The translations under genes were made by a program, and so were the position numbers. A stretch of 64,000 bases of DNA from Hyphomicrobiales bacterium (GTDB lineage: Bacteria > Pseudomonadota > Alphaproteobacteria > Rhizobiales > Xanthobacteraceae), in NCBI GenBank assembly GCA_009377755.1, contig WHTM01000006.1:1-64000 (forward strand). The letters run 5' to 3'. The notes under the pieces were generated by a model. The model was not told where the DNA came from, ran no database searches, and saw only the letters and a program-made list of their open reading frames with translations. Positions 62,824 through 64,000 of the stretch are shown here, one piece after another. Every line of letters begins with the position of its first letter. Positions within the stretch are counted from its first letter, which is position 1.

Positions 62824-62949
62824 GCGTTCCCCGCACGCGCTGCAGCACGAAGTGCTGCGCAGATGCGGGGTCCCGGTTTCCTTGCTAGGAAGCAACCGGG
62901 GTCCCGGGTCTGCGCAGCAGCATTGCATGCTGCAGCGCGCCCGGGACAC
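62824..62949. repeat. Intergenic palindrome, family B
   Basis: GTTCCCCGCACGCGCTGCAG and GCAGCGCGCCCGGGACACG outer arms; GGGGTCCCGGTTTCCTTGC / GCAACCGGGGTCCCGG inner arms. Lies between Mo4 and the third Pht5-like gene. Confidence 0.9.
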
Positions 62950-62979
62950 GCAGGGCAAGGGCTGGGGGAATCCAAACAA

Positions 62980-63969
62980 ATGCACAGAGTACCGCTGTCG
63001 ATCGCCACCACCGACTACGACCACTTCCGCGACTTCCGCACCGGCGCCGTGCAGGCGGAAGGCATCGCGCATACCTGGTCGATGCTCGGGCACCACGAGG
63101 TGTTCGCGCGCTTCACCTTCAACCGCGAATGGGACGCGGCCGAGCTGTCCTTCGCCAAGTTCATGGCGCAGGTGACGCGCAGAGATTCCGACATCATCGG
63201 CCTGCCGGTGGTCTGCTCGCGGCTGTTCCGGTTCTCCTCGTTCTATGTGAACACCAAGAGCGGCATCAAGACGCCGCAGGACCTGAAAGGCAAGCTCGTC
63301 GGCTCGCCGGAATGGGCGCACACCGCGGCGGTCTACATGCGCGGCTGGCTCGGCGACGAGCACCGCGTGATGCTGCCCGACATCCACTGGGTGCAGGCCG
63401 GCGCCAACGAGGCGGGCCGCGTCGAGAAGGTGGAGCTGAACCTGCCCCAGGGCGTCCGGCTCACACGCGTCGCCGACAAGTCCCTGAGCGAGTTGCTGGC
63501 GCACGGGGAGATCGACTGCGCGATCATCGCACGCCCTCCCGACTGCTTTCGCAACAATCACCCCGACGTGGTGCGCCTGTTCCCGGATTTCTGGGCGATG
63601 GAGGAGGACTACTACGCCAAGACCAAGGTGTGGCCGATCATGCACATCATCGCGCTGCAAAGGCGCGTGCTCGACGCCAACCCGTGGATCGCGCGCAACC
63701 TCTATAACGCATTCCTGGAATCGAAGCGCCGCTCGGTCGAGCGCCTCATGGACCCCGCGGTGTCGCGCTATCCGCTGCCGTGGCTGCCGACCTACGCGCG
63801 CAAGATGAGCGGCCTGATGGGCGGCGACCCGTTCCCCTACGGCATCGACGAGAACCGCTCGACGCTGGAGCAGTTCTGCCGGTATACGTACGAGCAGGGG
63901 ATTGCACACCGGTTGGCGAAACCGGAGGAGATTTTTCCGGAAGGGGTGATGACAATGGTGAGGGTGTGA
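62980..63969 (+). CDS. Pht5-like protein (4,5-dihydroxyphthalate decarboxylase family)
   Basis: 329 aa, no signal peptide (MHRVPLSIATTDYDHFRDFR). It shares with the 8544 copy IHWVQAGANEAGR, SLSELLAHGEIDCAIIARPP, DCF, VRLFPDFWAMEEDYY and VWPIMH; the two look like close paralogues. Likely a cytoplasmic decarboxylase or binding-fold enzyme acting on an aromatic acid. GGGGG lies before the ATG at 62980. Last gene of the plus-strand catabolic region. Confidence 0.7.
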   Translation: MHRVPLSIATTDYDHFRDFRTGAVQAEGIAHTWSMLGHHEVFARFTFNREWDAAELSFAKFMAQVTRRDSDIIGLPVVCSRLFRFSSFYVNTKSGIKTPQDLKGKLVGSPEWAHTAAVYMRGWLGDEHRVMLPDIHWVQAGANEAGRVEKVELNLPQGVRLTRVADKSLSELLAHGEIDCAIIARPPDCFRNNHPDVVRLFPDFWAMEEDYYAKTKVWPIMHIIALQRRVLDANPWIARNLYNAFLESKRRSVERLMDPAVSRYPLPWLPTYARKMSGLMGGDPFPYGIDENRSTLEQFCRYTYEQGIAHRLAKPEEIFPEGVMTMVRV

Positions 63970-63982
63970 GAGGGGGCGATAC

Positions 63983-64000
63983 TGTAGGATGGGTTGAGCG
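63983..64000. repeat. Left arm of a family F palindrome, cut by the window end
   Basis: GTAGGATGGGTTGAGCG matches the left arm of the repeats at 2491 and 30539. The remainder lies beyond the window. Confidence 0.6.

Noticed and set aside
62188-63969. 593-codon frame giving an extended Pht5-like protein
   Set aside because: The extra part is an out-of-frame reading of Mo4 and of a repeat; family similarity starts at 62980.
1-64000. CRISPR arrays, tRNA genes, prophage or integrative-element attachment sites
   Set aside because: No regularly spaced direct repeats, no tRNA cloverleaf recognised and no integrase or phage structural genes. The dispersed repeats are palindromes, not spacer arrays.

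Overview
The window looks like chromosome of a high-GC alphaproteobacterium of the order Hyphomicrobiales, probably near Xanthobacteraceae/Nitrobacteraceae (Bradyrhizobium, Rhodopseudomonas or Pseudolabrys type). This is an inference from four things: an ISNCY-type transposase typical of rhizobia, a phosphatidylcholine synthase, a (2S)-methylsuccinyl-CoA dehydrogenase-like protein, and many intergenic palindromic repeats of the kinds common in these genomes. No rRNA, tRNA, CRISPR array, prophage, or recognisable transcriptional regulator was seen.

Layout. 1-1546: an IS element with a frameshifted transposase. 1632-2467: a frameshifted CmcJ-type oxygenase gene. 2.5-6.7 kb (minus strand): FAH-family hydrolase, alpha/beta hydrolase, luciferase-like monooxygenase and DapA-like aldolase. 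7.0-11.8 kb (plus): RidA-like protein, Bug receptor, Pht5-like protein, NitT/TauT-type binding protein and PrsW-like membrane protease. 11.8-19.3 kb (minus): a molybdenum hydroxylase locus with one FeS subunit, one FAD subunit and two Mo subunits (one frameshifted), plus two cupins. 19.4-27.3 kb: VOC dioxygenase-like protein (plus), then a minus-strand unit of PrpD-like protein, Pht5-like protein, two ABC permeases, ATPase and two tandem binding proteins (one frameshifted). 27.4-31.6 kb: enolase-superfamily enzyme, Bug receptor, TauE/SafE transporter and quinone reductase. 31.8-43.3 kb is more housekeeping in character: TerC, Pcs, UbiH-like, CaiB-like, HspQ, host-attachment protein, Mcd-like dehydrogenase, YihY, a histidine-kinase remnant, GluQRS, AlkA-like glycosylase, carboxylesterase and HNH nuclease. 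43.6-48.3 kb: a binding-protein-fold protein without signal peptide, a small hypothetical, a second quinone reductase, an acyl-CoA ligase and a hydrolase remnant.

48.5-48.75 kb (minus) holds a compact transcription unit that no ordinary annotation would show. It has a -10 box, a 17-base match to the 16S 3' tail acting as an extended Shine-Dalgarno, a 25-codon ORF coupled by TGATG to a 9-codon ORF, a hairpin and a rho-independent terminator. I consider it the best candidate for something undescribed.

48.8-64 kb (mostly plus) is a second catabolic region: enoyl-CoA hydratase-like protein, a complete NitT/TauT-type ABC transporter, luciferase-like monooxygenase, UbiD decarboxylase, an intact and a frameshifted Mo-hydroxylase large subunit, citryl-CoA lyase-like protein, amidohydrolase and a third Pht5-like protein. 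Together these suggest uptake, hydroxylation, decarboxylation and cleavage of aromatic or heteroaromatic carboxylic acids, followed by CoA-dependent steps. No substrate can be named from sequence alone.

Two themes run through the window. The first is gene decay or sequence error: five single-base frameshifts plus two gene fragments. The second is dispersed palindromes, in at least six families, which fill most intergenic gaps and sometimes supply a stop or start codon.
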